Assembly (NCBI GenBank): GCA_018831195.1
Contig: JAHJDP010000119.1
Location: 58,836-122,835 of the forward strand
Length of the DNA: 64,000 bases
Source: Candidatus Eisenbacteria bacterium
GTDB taxonomy: Bacteria > Eisenbacteria > RBG-16-71-46 > CAIMUX01 > JAHJDP01
Reading direction: 5' to 3'
Below are positions 15,708-24,571 of this stretch, one piece after another. Below the pieces are notes generated by a model. That model saw only the letters and a program-made list of their open reading frames with translations. It made no database searches and was not told the origin of the DNA. How positions within the stretch are numbered: the stretch's first letter is position 1; every line of letters begins with the position of its first letter. A program made the translations under genes and the position numbers.

Positions 15708-17627
15708 TCAATCTCTCAGTAAAACAATTCGGGTGGCGCTGCGCAGGCCGGGGGCCGTGAGTTTCAACCAATAGGTTCCGGCCGCGGGAAGGGCGCCATG
15801 GCTGTTTCTGAAAGAAATGGGATGCCCCGTCAATGGCACCGGTCCCCGCGAAGTCCAAATGAGGCGGCCGGTGACATCGTACAAGGCGAGGGCTCCCTTT
15901 AACTCTTCAGGCGGCTGAAACCCTTCCATCCATTTCAAGGTGACCGATCCGTCGCGGCTTGGATTTGGATGGACCTCAAAAGATTGTTCGTTTTCCGCGA
16001 GGTCCTCCGGCGTCAATGGAAGAACGGCGACCCCCCAATCGACGGCGTTTTCATTCAGGACGATCGGCTCGGCCGCGCGTTGAAAGAGCCTGCGGATATC
16101 GTCGAGTGTCCAGATGATGCGGGACATCCCGCCCCGCGGCGCCGCGGCCTGAAGCAGCGCCGCCGCACCGGCGACGTGGGGTGAAGAAGCCGAGGTGCCG
16201 GAGAAGGCGCCCCCCGAAGTGGCGACATTGGCGCTTGAGAGGATCTCCGGCTTTTTGAGGCCGGACAGAGTTGGACCCCAGGAAGAGTAACGCTCCAACG
16301 CCCCGGTCTGCCAATCGACGGCGCCGACGGCGATCACGCCGGGCACATCGGCGGGAATGATCAAGCTGCCGGCGGGATCATTGCCTTCCGGAAAGGGCTG
16401 GCCATCCAAGCGAAAGAGCTCGATATGCAGATCGGATACCGGCTCCAACTCATCATCACCCCGGTAGATTTTCAAGGTCAGGAGATCGGTATCATGATCG
16501 GCGACCCAGGCGAGGCCCCGGATCGCATAGGGATAAAAGCCATACTCCGCATAGGAAGAGACTATAAAATCCATCCCCTCCCAGAGCTGAAGATCGAGAT
16601 GGAGATCGGATGATTCGGGCCACCGGCTCCACCAGAGAAGGAGGCTGACAACCCGGCCCGTGCGGTACGACCCGAGCGCGATTGTTTCCGAATCGATGTC
16701 ATCGAGTTCCAGAAATCCGTTCCGATTCTGGTCAAGATACGACCCATTCCAATGCCCTTCGCCGTAGTTTCCCGCCGAGTTGATCCAGATGACGCCCTGA
16801 TCCAAAGCGGCTTGAGCGATTGAAGCGATCTCGCCGGTGCCGTCCCGCGGCCCGTCGAACCATCCCACCGAGTGATTAATGATCTGCGCCCCTTCGGCGA
16901 TCGCCCAATCAACCGCTTGTCCAAGTTCGGTGAGTGTGCCGAAATTGGTCAGCAGAAGTTCGGCGCCCGGGGCGATATCATGGATGATCTCCGCCACCAG
17001 CAATCCATGGTCCTGGTGGTCCCCCGAAATATCGACGCCGCCCCCTTGGGTGTGATAAAAAGAACGGACTTTTACATTCTTTGGAAGCTCTGTTCCCAGC
17101 ATATATGTATAGCCGTAGAAACCGACATCGACGACGGCGACGGAAACATCTTCGCCGTTGAAGCCCTTATTCCAGTAGGCCGGCGCTTTAAGGATCTCCA
17201 CCCCTTGGCTCTGTGATTGTGGAAAGGGGGAGGGGGGACGGGCGATGATTTCCGCATCGGGGAAACCCATGAGCTGTTCAATATCATCGATCGGGCAGAC
17301 AACCTGCGCCCATCGGCCCCAGGATCCTTCCCAGAGGGCGTTGGGGATCCTTTCACTCAACCAAGTTTGAGCTGATTCGGGATCCGCAAGAGGCGCCGCG
17401 AGCTGGATCCGGCAGCGAACCATGCCCTGCTTTAACAATGCGGTGTCGTCCGCCAGTCCCGGCGGGGCGTTCCGGTGGCGGGCCTTCGCCAGATGGGTTT
17501 TAGCGAGACCGGGATCGAGAATGACATCCGCCGGCAGCGGGCCCGCGAGCAAGACCATCCACAACCCCGGGATCAGACCCATCAGGAGGGCGATGATCCG
17601 GTTCGATCCTCTATGCGGCGCCCTCAA
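15708..17627 (-). CDS. Secreted subtilisin-like serine protease (S8) with C-terminal sorting-type domain
   Basis: A TTG start at 17627 has a strong AAGGAGG about nine bases upstream. The product (639 residues) has a signal peptide (about 1-33, LIPGLWMVLLAGPLPAD), a propeptide-like region, and the S8 domain with Asp167 (VAVVDVGF), His207 (DHGLLVAEI) and Ser in SGTSASSPHVAGAAAL near residue 475. From about 550 it carries a tail EVHPNPS...LYDVTGRLIW...GTYWLKL...RIVLLRD, the FlgD-Ig/type IX-like module. It is probably surface-attached or released. The gene lies 14 bases downstream of the outer-membrane protein gene and is probably in its operon. Its substrate is unknown. Confidence 0.9.
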   Translation of the reverse strand: MRAPHRGSNRIIALLMGLIPGLWMVLLAGPLPADVILDPGLAKTHLAKARHRNAPPGLADDTALLKQGMVRCRIQLAAPLADPESAQTWLSERIPNALWEGSWGRWAQVVCPIDDIEQLMGFPDAEIIARPPSPFPQSQSQGVEILKAPAYWNKGFNGEDVSVAVVDVGFYGYTYMLGTELPKNVKVRSFYHTQGGGVDISGDHQDHGLLVAEIIHDIAPGAELLLTNFGTLTELGQAVDWAIAEGAQIINHSVGWFDGPRDGTGEIASIAQAALDQGVIWINSAGNYGEGHWNGSYLDQNRNGFLELDDIDSETIALGSYRTGRVVSLLLWWSRWPESSDLHLDLQLWEGMDFIVSSYAEYGFYPYAIRGLAWVADHDTDLLTLKIYRGDDELEPVSDLHIELFRLDGQPFPEGNDPAGSLIIPADVPGVIAVGAVDWQTGALERYSSWGPTLSGLKKPEILSSANVATSGGAFSGTSASSPHVAGAAALLQAAAPRGGMSRIIWTLDDIRRLFQRAAEPIVLNENAVDWGVAVLPLTPEDLAENEQSFEVHPNPSRDGSVTLKWMEGFQPPEELKGALALYDVTGRLIWTSRGPVPLTGHPISFRNSHGALPAAGTYWLKLTAPGLRSATRIVLLRD

Positions 17628-17641
17628 TGTTGAAATCCTCC

Positions 17642-18262
17642 TTAAAAGGCCACACCGAGACGGAAGCGAAGACCGCCAAGATTCATATCGCCGCTTTTTC
17701 GCGTTTCATTTTCAAGGATCTCAATCCGGTCGCCGGGCAGCCAAGACCATTGAAGATCGGAGAAGAGGTTGAACGCCCGGCCCGAGGAAAGAAAACCCAA
17801 GCCTGCGGCGAGTCCGAAACACCATTGCGCCGCCGACCGATCGATCTTGAGATCGGCGACATCGACATTGAATGTCTCCCGGTTCCATTGTACAACAAGC
17901 CCGATCGTGCCGTACGGCCGGACCGGCTTGGAGGAGGGATCGAACCGGAAGGCAAGGGTCATCGGAACGGCCCGCCAGGCGGCCTCGGCGCTTTTGACAA
18001 ACGGACCGGCGATGGGTTCCCCTGAACCCCAGCGATAACCTGCGTCGAATTCCGCCCCACCCCATTTTGTAACCGGAAAGAAATAGGCGAGGCCGATTTC
18101 AGGCGTTCCGCCATAGAGCTCCGTAAACTCGCCGTCATTGGGAAGGCTGTAGCCGCCCCAGACCTGGAGGGCGCCGGCCGGACCCCATCCCCATCCGGCC
18201 GTCACCACGAGGAGCAGGACCAGCTTTTGCAAGGCGGCCCGGCTATGCGCCGCATGCCTCAA
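17642..18262 (-). CDS. Small outer-membrane beta-barrel-like protein
   Basis: The likely start is TTG at 18262, overlapping the stop of the PLP-enzyme gene (TTGA); the open frame further upstream is only antisense/overlap. A hydrophobic leader (LQKLVLLLVVTAGWGWGPAGA) ends at a plausible signal-peptidase site. The mature part alternates aromatic and polar residues in strands (LQVWGGYSL, IGLAYFFPV, FDAGYRWGSG, MTLAFRF, LFSDLQWSWL) and ends with Phe (RFRLGVAF), as outer-membrane barrels do. It resembles the small OmpW/OmpA-barrel class in size (about 206 residues), without a clear family match. Confidence 0.7.
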   Translation of the reverse strand: MRHAAHSRAALQKLVLLLVVTAGWGWGPAGALQVWGGYSLPNDGEFTELYGGTPEIGLAYFFPVTKWGGAEFDAGYRWGSGEPIAGPFVKSAEAAWRAVPMTLAFRFDPSSKPVRPYGTIGLVVQWNRETFNVDVADLKIDRSAAQWCFGLAAGLGFLSSGRAFNLFSDLQWSWLPGDRIEILENETRKSGDMNLGGLRFRLGVAF

Positions 18263-19665
18263 GTGATAATTCCCCTGGCGGCCGCCTCTTTCCGGATCGC
18301 TGTGAAGCCGTCGTCGAGATCGTTGAGAATATCCTGAGGATCTTCCAGTCCGACGCTCAACCGGACGCCGCCGGGATCGATGCTGGCGCCCTTCTGGCAT
18401 TCGACCGGAACCGCCGCGTGGGTCATCGTGCTTGGTTTTTCAACCAGGGTTCGGATCTGTCCCAGGGAGACGGCCAGCGTGATTGTATAAGCATGCGTCG
18501 CCAGGTGATCGACAAAGAGATCACTGAGACGCTGCCGGACCTCTTCATCTCCCTTGAGGATGAAGTAAATCATGACGCCGGGCGCGAACTTTCCGTTCGG
18601 CGTCAGCATCTGTTTGCGGGCCAGCGCGCCCTGCGGGAAAGACTCCAAACCGGGATAAATGACCCGCTCGACGAGGGGGTGCTCTTCGAGGTAGCGGGCG
18701 ATCTGCAGGGCGGAGGACTGCTCACGGTCCATGCGGATCTCAAGCGTGGGAAGTCCATGCACAAGGATGGACCAGGCTGTCTTGGCGCTCAGCGCCCCGC
18801 CGAAATCCTTCCGGAACATGAGGAGATCGCCTTCCAGCTCCTCGGAGGGGAGGATAACCACGCCGCCCATCTCGGTGCCGAATCCGCAAAGGTTTTTTGT
18901 TAAACTATGCAGAACGACATCGACTCCGAAGGAGAGCGGCCGCTGGCCGTAAGGGGAAGCGAAGGTGTTGTCGACGACGATCCGGATCTTATCCTCGAGG
19001 GCCCGCGTTTTATTCTCCTCCGCCACACAATCGACGGTCGCCTGCAGATCAATCAGATCGAGCGTCGGGTTGACGGGGGTCTCAAAATAGATGCAGCGGG
19101 TGGCCGGTGTGATCGCCGCCGCCAACCTATTGGTGTCGGTCAAATCGATGAACTGTGTTCCGATCCGCCAGCGCGGCATCCAGGTGGTCAGGAAGCTGTA
19201 GGTGCATCCGTAGAGTGTCTTATGCGCGATCACTTCATGTCCGGAAGAGAGGATCGTGCCCAGCGCGCCGGAAACGGCCGCCATTCCGCTGGAAAAGGCC
19301 ACCGCCAGCTGCCCGCCCTCGGCCATCGCTATCTGATCCTCGAGCATCGCCCGGGCCGGTTCATCCAAACGCTCATAAATGAGAACCGAGCGGCGTGTAT
19401 GGCGGTGGGTCGCCGGATCGGCGAATCCGACAAATCCCTCAGCGCCCCGCGCCGAACTTTCCAGACGGAATGTTGAAGAACTGCTGATGGGGGGGACGAC
19501 ATGATGCGTGTAATCCCACTTGGCCGTTCGAAATCTTCCATGGATCAAGAAACTCGAGAGGCCGACATTGTGCTGTCCTACCTGAATTTTGGGGTGCCGA
19601 TCGTATGCGGGCTCCGGGGGGAGCTTCTTCGGGTCATTCTTGGATGAGGATCCATCGACGCTCAT
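18259..19665 (-). CDS. Cys/Met-metabolism PLP-dependent enzyme (cystathionine gamma-synthase/methionine gamma-lyase type)
   Basis: This fold-type I PLP enzyme of about 468 residues has the family signature around the Schiff-base Lys (LHSLTKNLCGFGTEMGG), the cofactor-stacking YGCTYSFL (Tyr in YGCT) and the Asp of VVDNTFASP. The family makes or breaks C-S bonds in cystathionine, homocysteine or methionine, and this sequence alone does not settle which. The ATG at 19665 is preferred over 19710 because GGAGG lies six bases ahead. The reading frame has an N-terminal extension of about 40 residues compared with MetB. No met operon genes or SAM riboswitch were seen next to it. Confidence 0.88.
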   Translation of the reverse strand: MSVDGSSSKNDPKKLPPEPAYDRHPKIQVGQHNVGLSSFLIHGRFRTAKWDYTHHVVPPISSSSTFRLESSARGAEGFVGFADPATHRHTRRSVLIYERLDEPARAMLEDQIAMAEGGQLAVAFSSGMAAVSGALGTILSSGHEVIAHKTLYGCTYSFLTTWMPRWRIGTQFIDLTDTNRLAAAITPATRCIYFETPVNPTLDLIDLQATVDCVAEENKTRALEDKIRIVVDNTFASPYGQRPLSFGVDVVLHSLTKNLCGFGTEMGGVVILPSEELEGDLLMFRKDFGGALSAKTAWSILVHGLPTLEIRMDREQSSALQIARYLEEHPLVERVIYPGLESFPQGALARKQMLTPNGKFAPGVMIYFILKGDEEVRQRLSDLFVDHLATHAYTITLAVSLGQIRTLVEKPSTMTHAAVPVECQKGASIDPGGVRLSVGLEDPQDILNDLDDGFTAIRKEAAARGIIT

Positions 19666-19973
19666 GACAACCTCCATTGGGATCGAAATCTGATTGCTCC
19701 AGCTCTCCATACTCTATTCTGGTCCGGGGCGTCTCACAAGGTCGGCGAGCCGGGGGCGGCCCAAGTTCGGCGAGACGGGGCGCATCGGATGTCGGGTGAG
19801 GGGCTCACGGCGGGAGAATGTCACGACTTTCTGAAGAGCGTCTCAGATTCTTGAAGGATTTTCCGCACGTTCGGATCGATCTTGGGCCGGGTTGGAATCG
19901 GGATGTGTCCCTAACGGCCTTTTATTCAAGCCGTTATCGCAAAGAATCAGTTGGATGCCGAGACAACGGTTTT

Positions 19974-19989
19974 TGGCACGTTCGCTGCA
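19974..19989 (+). promoter_or_regulatory. Sigma-54-like promoter with no protein gene downstream
   Basis: TGGCACG-TTCG-CTGCA matches the sigma-54 consensus except for C in place of the first T of TTGCA, and keeps GG-N10-GC exactly. It points rightward into about 360 bases without a plus-strand gene. It could drive a small RNA ending at the hairpin near 20274, or be a chance match. Confidence 0.45.
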
Positions 19990-20247
19990 TTATCAATGAC
20001 CAGTTCCGGCGTTTACCGGAATACGAGGAGGGGGGTGGGGTGGCACTGCAGCTCTCCGTGGGCCCTCATACATGGGAGGCCGCCCCGCCAAAACCCAACC
20101 TCAAGGTGAGAAGTTTGGAGGCTCAACCTCATGTTTTCTGCCAGAAACAGATTGTAGGCTGGGTCGGTACTGTCGGGAGTCGTGCTGTCCAAAAAGTGAA
20201 GATACAGCACAAAAAAGCGGAGCAGCAAAATCCATAGACGGCAGGCC

Positions 20248-20274
20248 GACCTGGCCCCATTTTGGGACCAGGTC
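20248..20274. terminator. Hairpin, possible terminator
   Basis: GACCTGGCCCC, loop ATTTT, GGGACCAGGTC form an 11-base stem with one mismatch. On the plus strand it is followed by TTCATCTTTAAC, which is only moderately T-rich. It lies about 80 bases beyond the stop of the acyl-CoA dehydrogenase gene (minus strand) and may also mark the end of that message. Confidence 0.45.
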
Positions 20275-20353
20275 TTCATCTTTAACAAACATTCCATCCA
20301 TCCCGCGAATCGGCGTATCTCGAAGGCTTCTTTCTGCAAACCCCATAAGCACA

Positions 20354-21520
20354 TCAAGCGAAGGCTTCATGACCTGTTAAAGCCGCGCCGACGATCAATC
20401 CCTGTATATCGTGTGTTCCCTCATAGGTCAGAACCGATTCGAGGTTCGTCATATGCCGGCCGGAATGGTATTCATCGGTGATGCCGCCGGCCGCAAGAAT
20501 CTCCCGCGCCGTTCGGGCGATCGCGCGGGCATGATAGACATTGTTGCGCTTCGCCAGGGAGACCCGGGCCGGCGTCGCCTTGCCCTGGTCCTTGAGTCGT
20601 CCCAGTTGCAGGGCGAGAAGCTGGCCCTTGGTCAATTCCGTCACCATCTCGGTCAGCTTGGTTTGAATCAGTTGGAAAGAGGCGACGGGCCGTCGAAACT
20701 GGATCCGCTGCTGTGCAAAAGCCATCGCTTCTTCGAGGCAAGCCGCCGCGGCGCCCAGCGCCCCCCAAGCGATCCCATAACGAGCCTGATTGAGGCACAT
20801 GAGCGCCTGTTTCAAGCTTGAAGTGCCGGGCAGCATATTCTCCGCGGGGACGGCGCAATCCTGGAAGACCAATTCGCTGGTGACCGAGGCGCGCAGCGAC
20901 CATTTATGACGGATCTCAGGGGCCGTGAAACCCTCAAACCCTTTCTCGACCAGGAAGCCGCGGATGCCTTCATCCGTCTTTGCGAAGACAACGGCGAGAT
21001 CGGCGATCGAACCATTGGTGATCCACATCTTCGCCCCATTGAGGATCCAATGGTCGCCCACCCGGCGGGCCGTGGTTTCCATGGCGCCGGGATCGGATCC
21101 ATGATCGGCCTCGGTGAGGCCGTAGCAGCCGATCGCTTCACCGCGCGCCAGTCGGGGGAGCCATCTTTGCTTCTGTTCTTCAGAACCGAAGGTCGCGATC
21201 GGGTACATGACGAGGCTGCCTTGTACGGAAGAGAAGGAGCGGAGCCCGCTGTCACCCCTTTCCAATTCCCGCTGGATGATGCCGTAGACGACATGGCTCA
21301 TGCCGGGGCAGTCGTATCCCTCGATATTGGAGCCGAGGAGGCCGAGCTCGCCCATCTGGGGGATGAGCTCGACGGGGAATCGACCGGCCCGGTAATCCTC
21401 CCGGATTCTGGGCATGAACTTTTCCGTCACAAATTGACGAACCGTGTCCCGAACGGCGCGTTCCTCTTCGTTGAAAAGGGCGTCGACTTCGTAGAAATCC
21501 GAGAGCTGATGACTTTTCAT
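20354..21520 (-). CDS. Acyl-CoA dehydrogenase, glutaryl-CoA dehydrogenase-like
   Basis: This 388-residue flavoenzyme has the fold of the acyl-CoA dehydrogenase family. Its helical N-domain (SDFYEVDALFNEEE opening), the FAD strand (GCYGLTEADHGSDPGAMET), and a C-terminal TYEGTHDIQ with the catalytic Glu resemble glutaryl-CoA dehydrogenase most closely. Those enzymes oxidise and decarboxylate glutaryl-CoA to crotonyl-CoA in lysine and tryptophan breakdown. The Arg and Ser that bind the distal carboxylate in true members could correspond to LRSFSSVQGSL. No partner genes of that pathway are nearby, so substrate specificity is likely but not proven. Confidence 0.87.
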   Translation of the reverse strand: MKSHQLSDFYEVDALFNEEERAVRDTVRQFVTEKFMPRIREDYRAGRFPVELIPQMGELGLLGSNIEGYDCPGMSHVVYGIIQRELERGDSGLRSFSSVQGSLVMYPIATFGSEEQKQRWLPRLARGEAIGCYGLTEADHGSDPGAMETTARRVGDHWILNGAKMWITNGSIADLAVVFAKTDEGIRGFLVEKGFEGFTAPEIRHKWSLRASVTSELVFQDCAVPAENMLPGTSSLKQALMCLNQARYGIAWGALGAAAACLEEAMAFAQQRIQFRRPVASFQLIQTKLTEMVTELTKGQLLALQLGRLKDQGKATPARVSLAKRNNVYHARAIARTAREILAAGGITDEYHSGRHMTNLESVLTYEGTHDIQGLIVGAALTGHEAFA

Positions 21521-21653
21521 ATCGTCCTCATTAATGGGGGTTGGTTTGGGATTTTTTAGACTTCAACTGAAGCATCATGACGGGTCAAAGCGAATCTGAC
21601 AACGGTGACCCGGGACTCAGGCGTTGGATAGGTTTTTAAGGAACTCTAAGAGG

Positions 21654-21682
21654 TTGACAGCCAACGCCTCCGCCGGTATTCT
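21654..21682 (+). promoter_or_regulatory. Sigma-70 promoter of the rpsU-mutS2-dnaG-rpoD block
   Basis: A perfect -35 box TTGACA (21654-21659) and a -10 box TATTCT (21677-21682) are separated by 17 bases. They lie about 115 bases upstream of the rpsU ATG, with no open frame in between, so this is a strong candidate for the main promoter of the block. Confidence 0.6.
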
Positions 21683-21797
21683 GCGTTCAGTATGTGAGGC
21701 TCTCGGAGCCCGCGCGGGTCTGTAAGGGCTTGTATTCCAGCGTGTTCCGTCGAAATGTCCATCACAATCAAACTTTGGAGAGGGGGTCGGGACACCT

Positions 21798-21998
21798 ATG
21801 CCCGGTGTTCGGGTCAAAGAAGGCGAATCTTTCGAGAGTGCACTTCGTCGATTTAAGAAGAAGTGTGAAAAGGCCGGTATCTTATCAGATATCCGGAAGC
21901 ACCAGCACTTCGAAAAGCCCAGTGAGCGGAAGAAGAGAAAAGCCAATGCCGCTCGTCGCAAAGTGGCGACCATGAGGGCCAAAGAGAGGCGAATGTAG
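21798..21998 (+). CDS. rpsU: 30S ribosomal protein S21
   Basis: This 66-residue, strongly basic protein has the S21 pattern: [40 protein letters not shown], then a Lys/Arg-rich helix. S21 sits on the 30S platform next to the anti-Shine-Dalgarno region and aids initiation. The ATG follows GGAGAGGGGG by about ten bases. It opens a block that leads to mutS2, dnaG and rpoD, which recalls the classical rpsU-dnaG-rpoD macromolecular synthesis operon with mutS2 inserted. Confidence 0.96.
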   Translation: MPGVRVKEGESFESALRRFKKKCEKAGILSDIRKHQHFEKPSERKKRKANAARRKVATMRAKERRM

Positions 21999-22065
21999 CC
22001 CACTTAGGACGATTGCTGTCCAAAGTCCACATAAATCCTCCCGGTCAGCTTTTCCGGGGAGGTTC

Positions 22066-24570
22066 GTGAATAGCCATACGCTTCAAGCACTGGATTTCCA
22101 ACGTCTATTGGAAATTCTGTCGGAGGGGGTTCATTCCTCTGCCGGACGCCGGGTTATCCTCAATCTGGCGCCTTTGGGGGATCATTTTGCCATTTTGGAG
22201 AGACAAACCACTCTCTCCGAGATGATGGGGTTGCTTCTCCAAACCCCGCAATGGCCGGGTCTCAATCTCGGCGATCCCGATCCCCTCTTGGAACAGCTCT
22301 CTGTGGCCGGATCGATTCTCGAGGCGGATGACCTTATACAAATCGCCCGGATCGGCGAGTTATCGCTGACCTGCCGGAAGCTTCTGTTACGGCAACCCGT
22401 CCGTGAAAAGTATCCGACCCTCAGTGAACAGATCGAGTTTTGCTGGGATGATGCGGAGCTGGTCAAAAGGACCCAAGATACATTTGATGAATCAAAAATG
22501 GTCAGGGACAGCGCCTCGCCGCAGCTAAAAAAAATCCGGCGCCATCTTCATTCGCTGCAGCAGGAGACCTCGATGGGAGCGGAGAAGGCGATGGGCCGTC
22601 TGGGGCCGGTACCCGATGGGGCGGAGGTTTATGTCACCCTGCGATCGGGCCGGTATGTTGTCGCCGTCCCCGCTTCGCAGTCGAAACGTTTTCCCGGTAT
22701 CCTGCATGACCGGTCGGCCTCGGGGAAGACGCAGTTCATCGAGCCGATGGATCTGGTGGCCGCGAATAATGGGCTGACCGATTTGGAAAACGAAGAAAAG
22801 GCTGAGATCCGCAAGATCCTCGCGCATCTTACGGACGCCTATAGAGGGAAGCTGGAGAATCTGCGGATGACCTGCCGCGTTCTCGCCCGCTTCGATGCAT
22901 GGGGCGCGATCGCCCGCTGGGCCTTCCGTCTAGAAGCGACGATGCCGGAGATCACCGAAGCGACCGATACCTTCCGCCTCGTCGGGGCCCGCCATCCTCT
23001 CCTCTGCAAGGCGCTCGGTTCGACCGAAGCGGTGATCCCTCTCGACCTCGAGCTGGATTCAAAAATGCGCTGTCTTGTTGTCAGCGGTCCCAATATGGGG
23101 GGAAAATCAGTTCTTCTCAAGACGGCCGGTGTCGTCTCGATTCTGGCCCTCTGCGGCTGTCCCATCCCGGTTAAGTCGGGATCCATCGTTCCCCTTTGGG
23201 ATGACATTTTCGTCGATATCGGCGATGAGCAATCGATGGAAGCCGATCTTTCGACCTTCGCAGGGCACTTGAAAAATCTGAGGGAAATCGATGAAAAATC
23301 GACAGATAGCTCATTGGTGCTTGTGGATGAGCTGGGATCCGGCACCGATCCGCAGGAAGGCGCCTCCCTGGGGATCACCCTCCTGGAGGATCTGACCCGG
23401 CGCGGCAGCTTTTCGATCGTGACGACGCATATGAGCGCCTTTAAGGAGTTTGCCGCGCGCACGGAGGGGGCGGCCAATGGTTCGATGGATTTCGATCCGG
23501 TGACCCTGCGGCCACGATACCGCTACCTGCCGAATATACCGGGCCGCAGCCACGCCTTCGAGGTGGCGGCCCTTCAGGGGTGGCCGGAGTTTCGCTTGAA
23601 GGCGGCGCGCAAGCGCATGGAAGAGGCGGCCCGCGGCGCGGATGATTTGCTCCGCGATGTCGAGGAGCTGCGGGAGCAACTCCGGCATAAAAAGGAAGAG
23701 CTCGAGCAGATGACCGAAGAGCAGACGCGGTCGAAAACGCAATACCAGGAACTGACGGGCCGTCTGAGAGAGCGAATTGAGAAGATTCGCGTTGAGAAAT
23801 CCCTCGAGGAAGATAAAAGGCTTCAGGAGATCCGGGAGCTGAATAAAAGATTGCAGGAATCGCTAAGAGGGGATGGGGGGAATGCTCCGGTGTCGCGCGA
23901 AATAAAAAAACGCCTGGTGAAGGAAACAAATGAGGTTCTGAATCGTCCTCCGATGAAGGTGCGTCAAAGGAGGAGCCAACCCGCCGTCACATGGAACCTG
24001 ATTGCGAGTGGGCGGGAATTCTGGTGCGAGGATTTGAAATCCCGCGTGAAAATTGATACCAAGTCCAAGCGAAAAGATTGTTTGTGGGTGTGGGTCGGCC
24101 CGATGCGGGTCGAGGTCTCGATCAGCGCCTTGTCCGAGATCGAGAAACCGGAGGGGGGTGAGGGAGCGACCTATCAGGGAGGATCTGTTAATCCAAAAAT
24201 CAACAAGTTCTTAGCCGAATCGCTTAATGTTGAGCCCGAGGTCGATCTGCGCGGCATGGCTCGGGAAGAGGGGATCGAGAAACTTGATCGGTATCTTGAC
24301 AAGGCCCGCCTGGCGGGGTTGCAAAGGGTCCGGATTATTCATGGTTTTGGACGCGGCATCATGATGAAAGAGGTCGGAAAATATCTCAAGTCGCTTTCAT
24401 TTATTGAGAAGACGCGGTTCGGCGAACCGGGCGAGGGAGGAGATGGTGTGACGATCGCATTCCTCGGTGAATCCGGTGGTGCATCCGGCGGTGCATCCGG
24501 CGGCGCACCGGGTGGCGGCTCCGGTCGCGGTTCCGCCGGCAGCTCCGGAAAAGACCGGCGGGGAGTGTGA
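22066..24570 (+). CDS. mutS2: Endonuclease MutS2 / ribosome-rescue ATPase
   Basis: The protein has 834 residues. The core/clamp region spans about 1-320. The MutS-type ABC ATPase has Walker A GPNMGGKSV and Walker B (LVLVDELGSGTDPQEG). A long coiled coil spans about 520-620, a KOW-like/linker region follows, and the Smr domain has VDLRGM and HGFGRG. It lacks the MutS mismatch-recognition domain. MutS2 has been linked to recombination suppression and, more recently, to splitting collided ribosomes through Smr. The GTG at 22066 sits only three bases after GGGGAGG, so the start is slightly uncertain. The C-terminus is odd: a Gly/Ser-rich tail of about 30 residues from tandem repeats. dnaG begins one base after its stop. 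Confidence 0.93.
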   Translation: MNSHTLQALDFQRLLEILSEGVHSSAGRRVILNLAPLGDHFAILERQTTLSEMMGLLLQTPQWPGLNLGDPDPLLEQLSVAGSILEADDLIQIARIGELSLTCRKLLLRQPVREKYPTLSEQIEFCWDDAELVKRTQDTFDESKMVRDSASPQLKKIRRHLHSLQQETSMGAEKAMGRLGPVPDGAEVYVTLRSGRYVVAVPASQSKRFPGILHDRSASGKTQFIEPMDLVAANNGLTDLENEEKAEIRKILAHLTDAYRGKLENLRMTCRVLARFDAWGAIARWAFRLEATMPEITEATDTFRLVGARHPLLCKALGSTEAVIPLDLELDSKMRCLVVSGPNMGGKSVLLKTAGVVSILALCGCPIPVKSGSIVPLWDDIFVDIGDEQSMEADLSTFAGHLKNLREIDEKSTDSSLVLVDELGSGTDPQEGASLGITLLEDLTRRGSFSIVTTHMSAFKEFAARTEGAANGSMDFDPVTLRPRYRYLPNIPGRSHAFEVAALQGWPEFRLKAARKRMEEAARGADDLLRDVEELREQLRHKKEELEQMTEEQTRSKTQYQELTGRLRERIEKIRVEKSLEEDKRLQEIRELNKRLQESLRGDGGNAPVSREIKKRLVKETNEVLNRPPMKVRQRRSQPAVTWNLIASGREFWCEDLKSRVKIDTKSKRKDCLWVWVGPMRVEVSISALSEIEKPEGGEGATYQGGSVNPKINKFLAESLNVEPEVDLRGMAREEGIEKLDRYLDKARLAGLQRVRIIHGFGRGIMMKEVGKYLKSLSFIEKTRFGEPGEGGDGVTIAFLGESGGASGGASGGAPGGGSGRGSAGSSGKDRRGV
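24472..24507 (+). repeat. 12-bp tandem repeats coding the Gly/Ser tail of MutS2
   Basis: Three consecutive copies of TCCGG(T/C)GG(T/C)GCA occur at 24472-24483, 24484-24495 and 24496-24507, followed by decayed copies to about 24545. They encode SGGA repeats after the Smr domain. Such in-frame repeats expand and shrink by slippage, so length may vary between strains. Confidence 0.8.
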
Positions 24571-24571
24571 G

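Larger units (their letters stand above)
19666..20353. other. Gene-free region with a sigma-54-like promoter and a hairpin
   Basis: About 690 bases between two minus-strand genes. A 139-codon plus-strand frame (19818-20237) lacks a ribosome site and family features and is not called. Two structured elements stand out: a plus-strand sigma-54-like site at 19974-19989 and an 11-base inverted repeat at 20248-20274. Between them may lie an untranslated RNA. Confidence 0.45.

Noticed and set aside
19666..19815. SAM riboswitch upstream of the Cys/Met PLP enzyme
   Set aside because: The leader has GC-rich stretches but none of the conserved SAM-I, SAM-II or SAM-IV core sequences could be recognised.
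19818..20237. A 139-codon plus-strand frame in the gap after the PLP enzyme gene
   Set aside because: There is no ribosome site and residue use is unlike a folded protein; a sigma-54-like site and a non-coding reading fit better.
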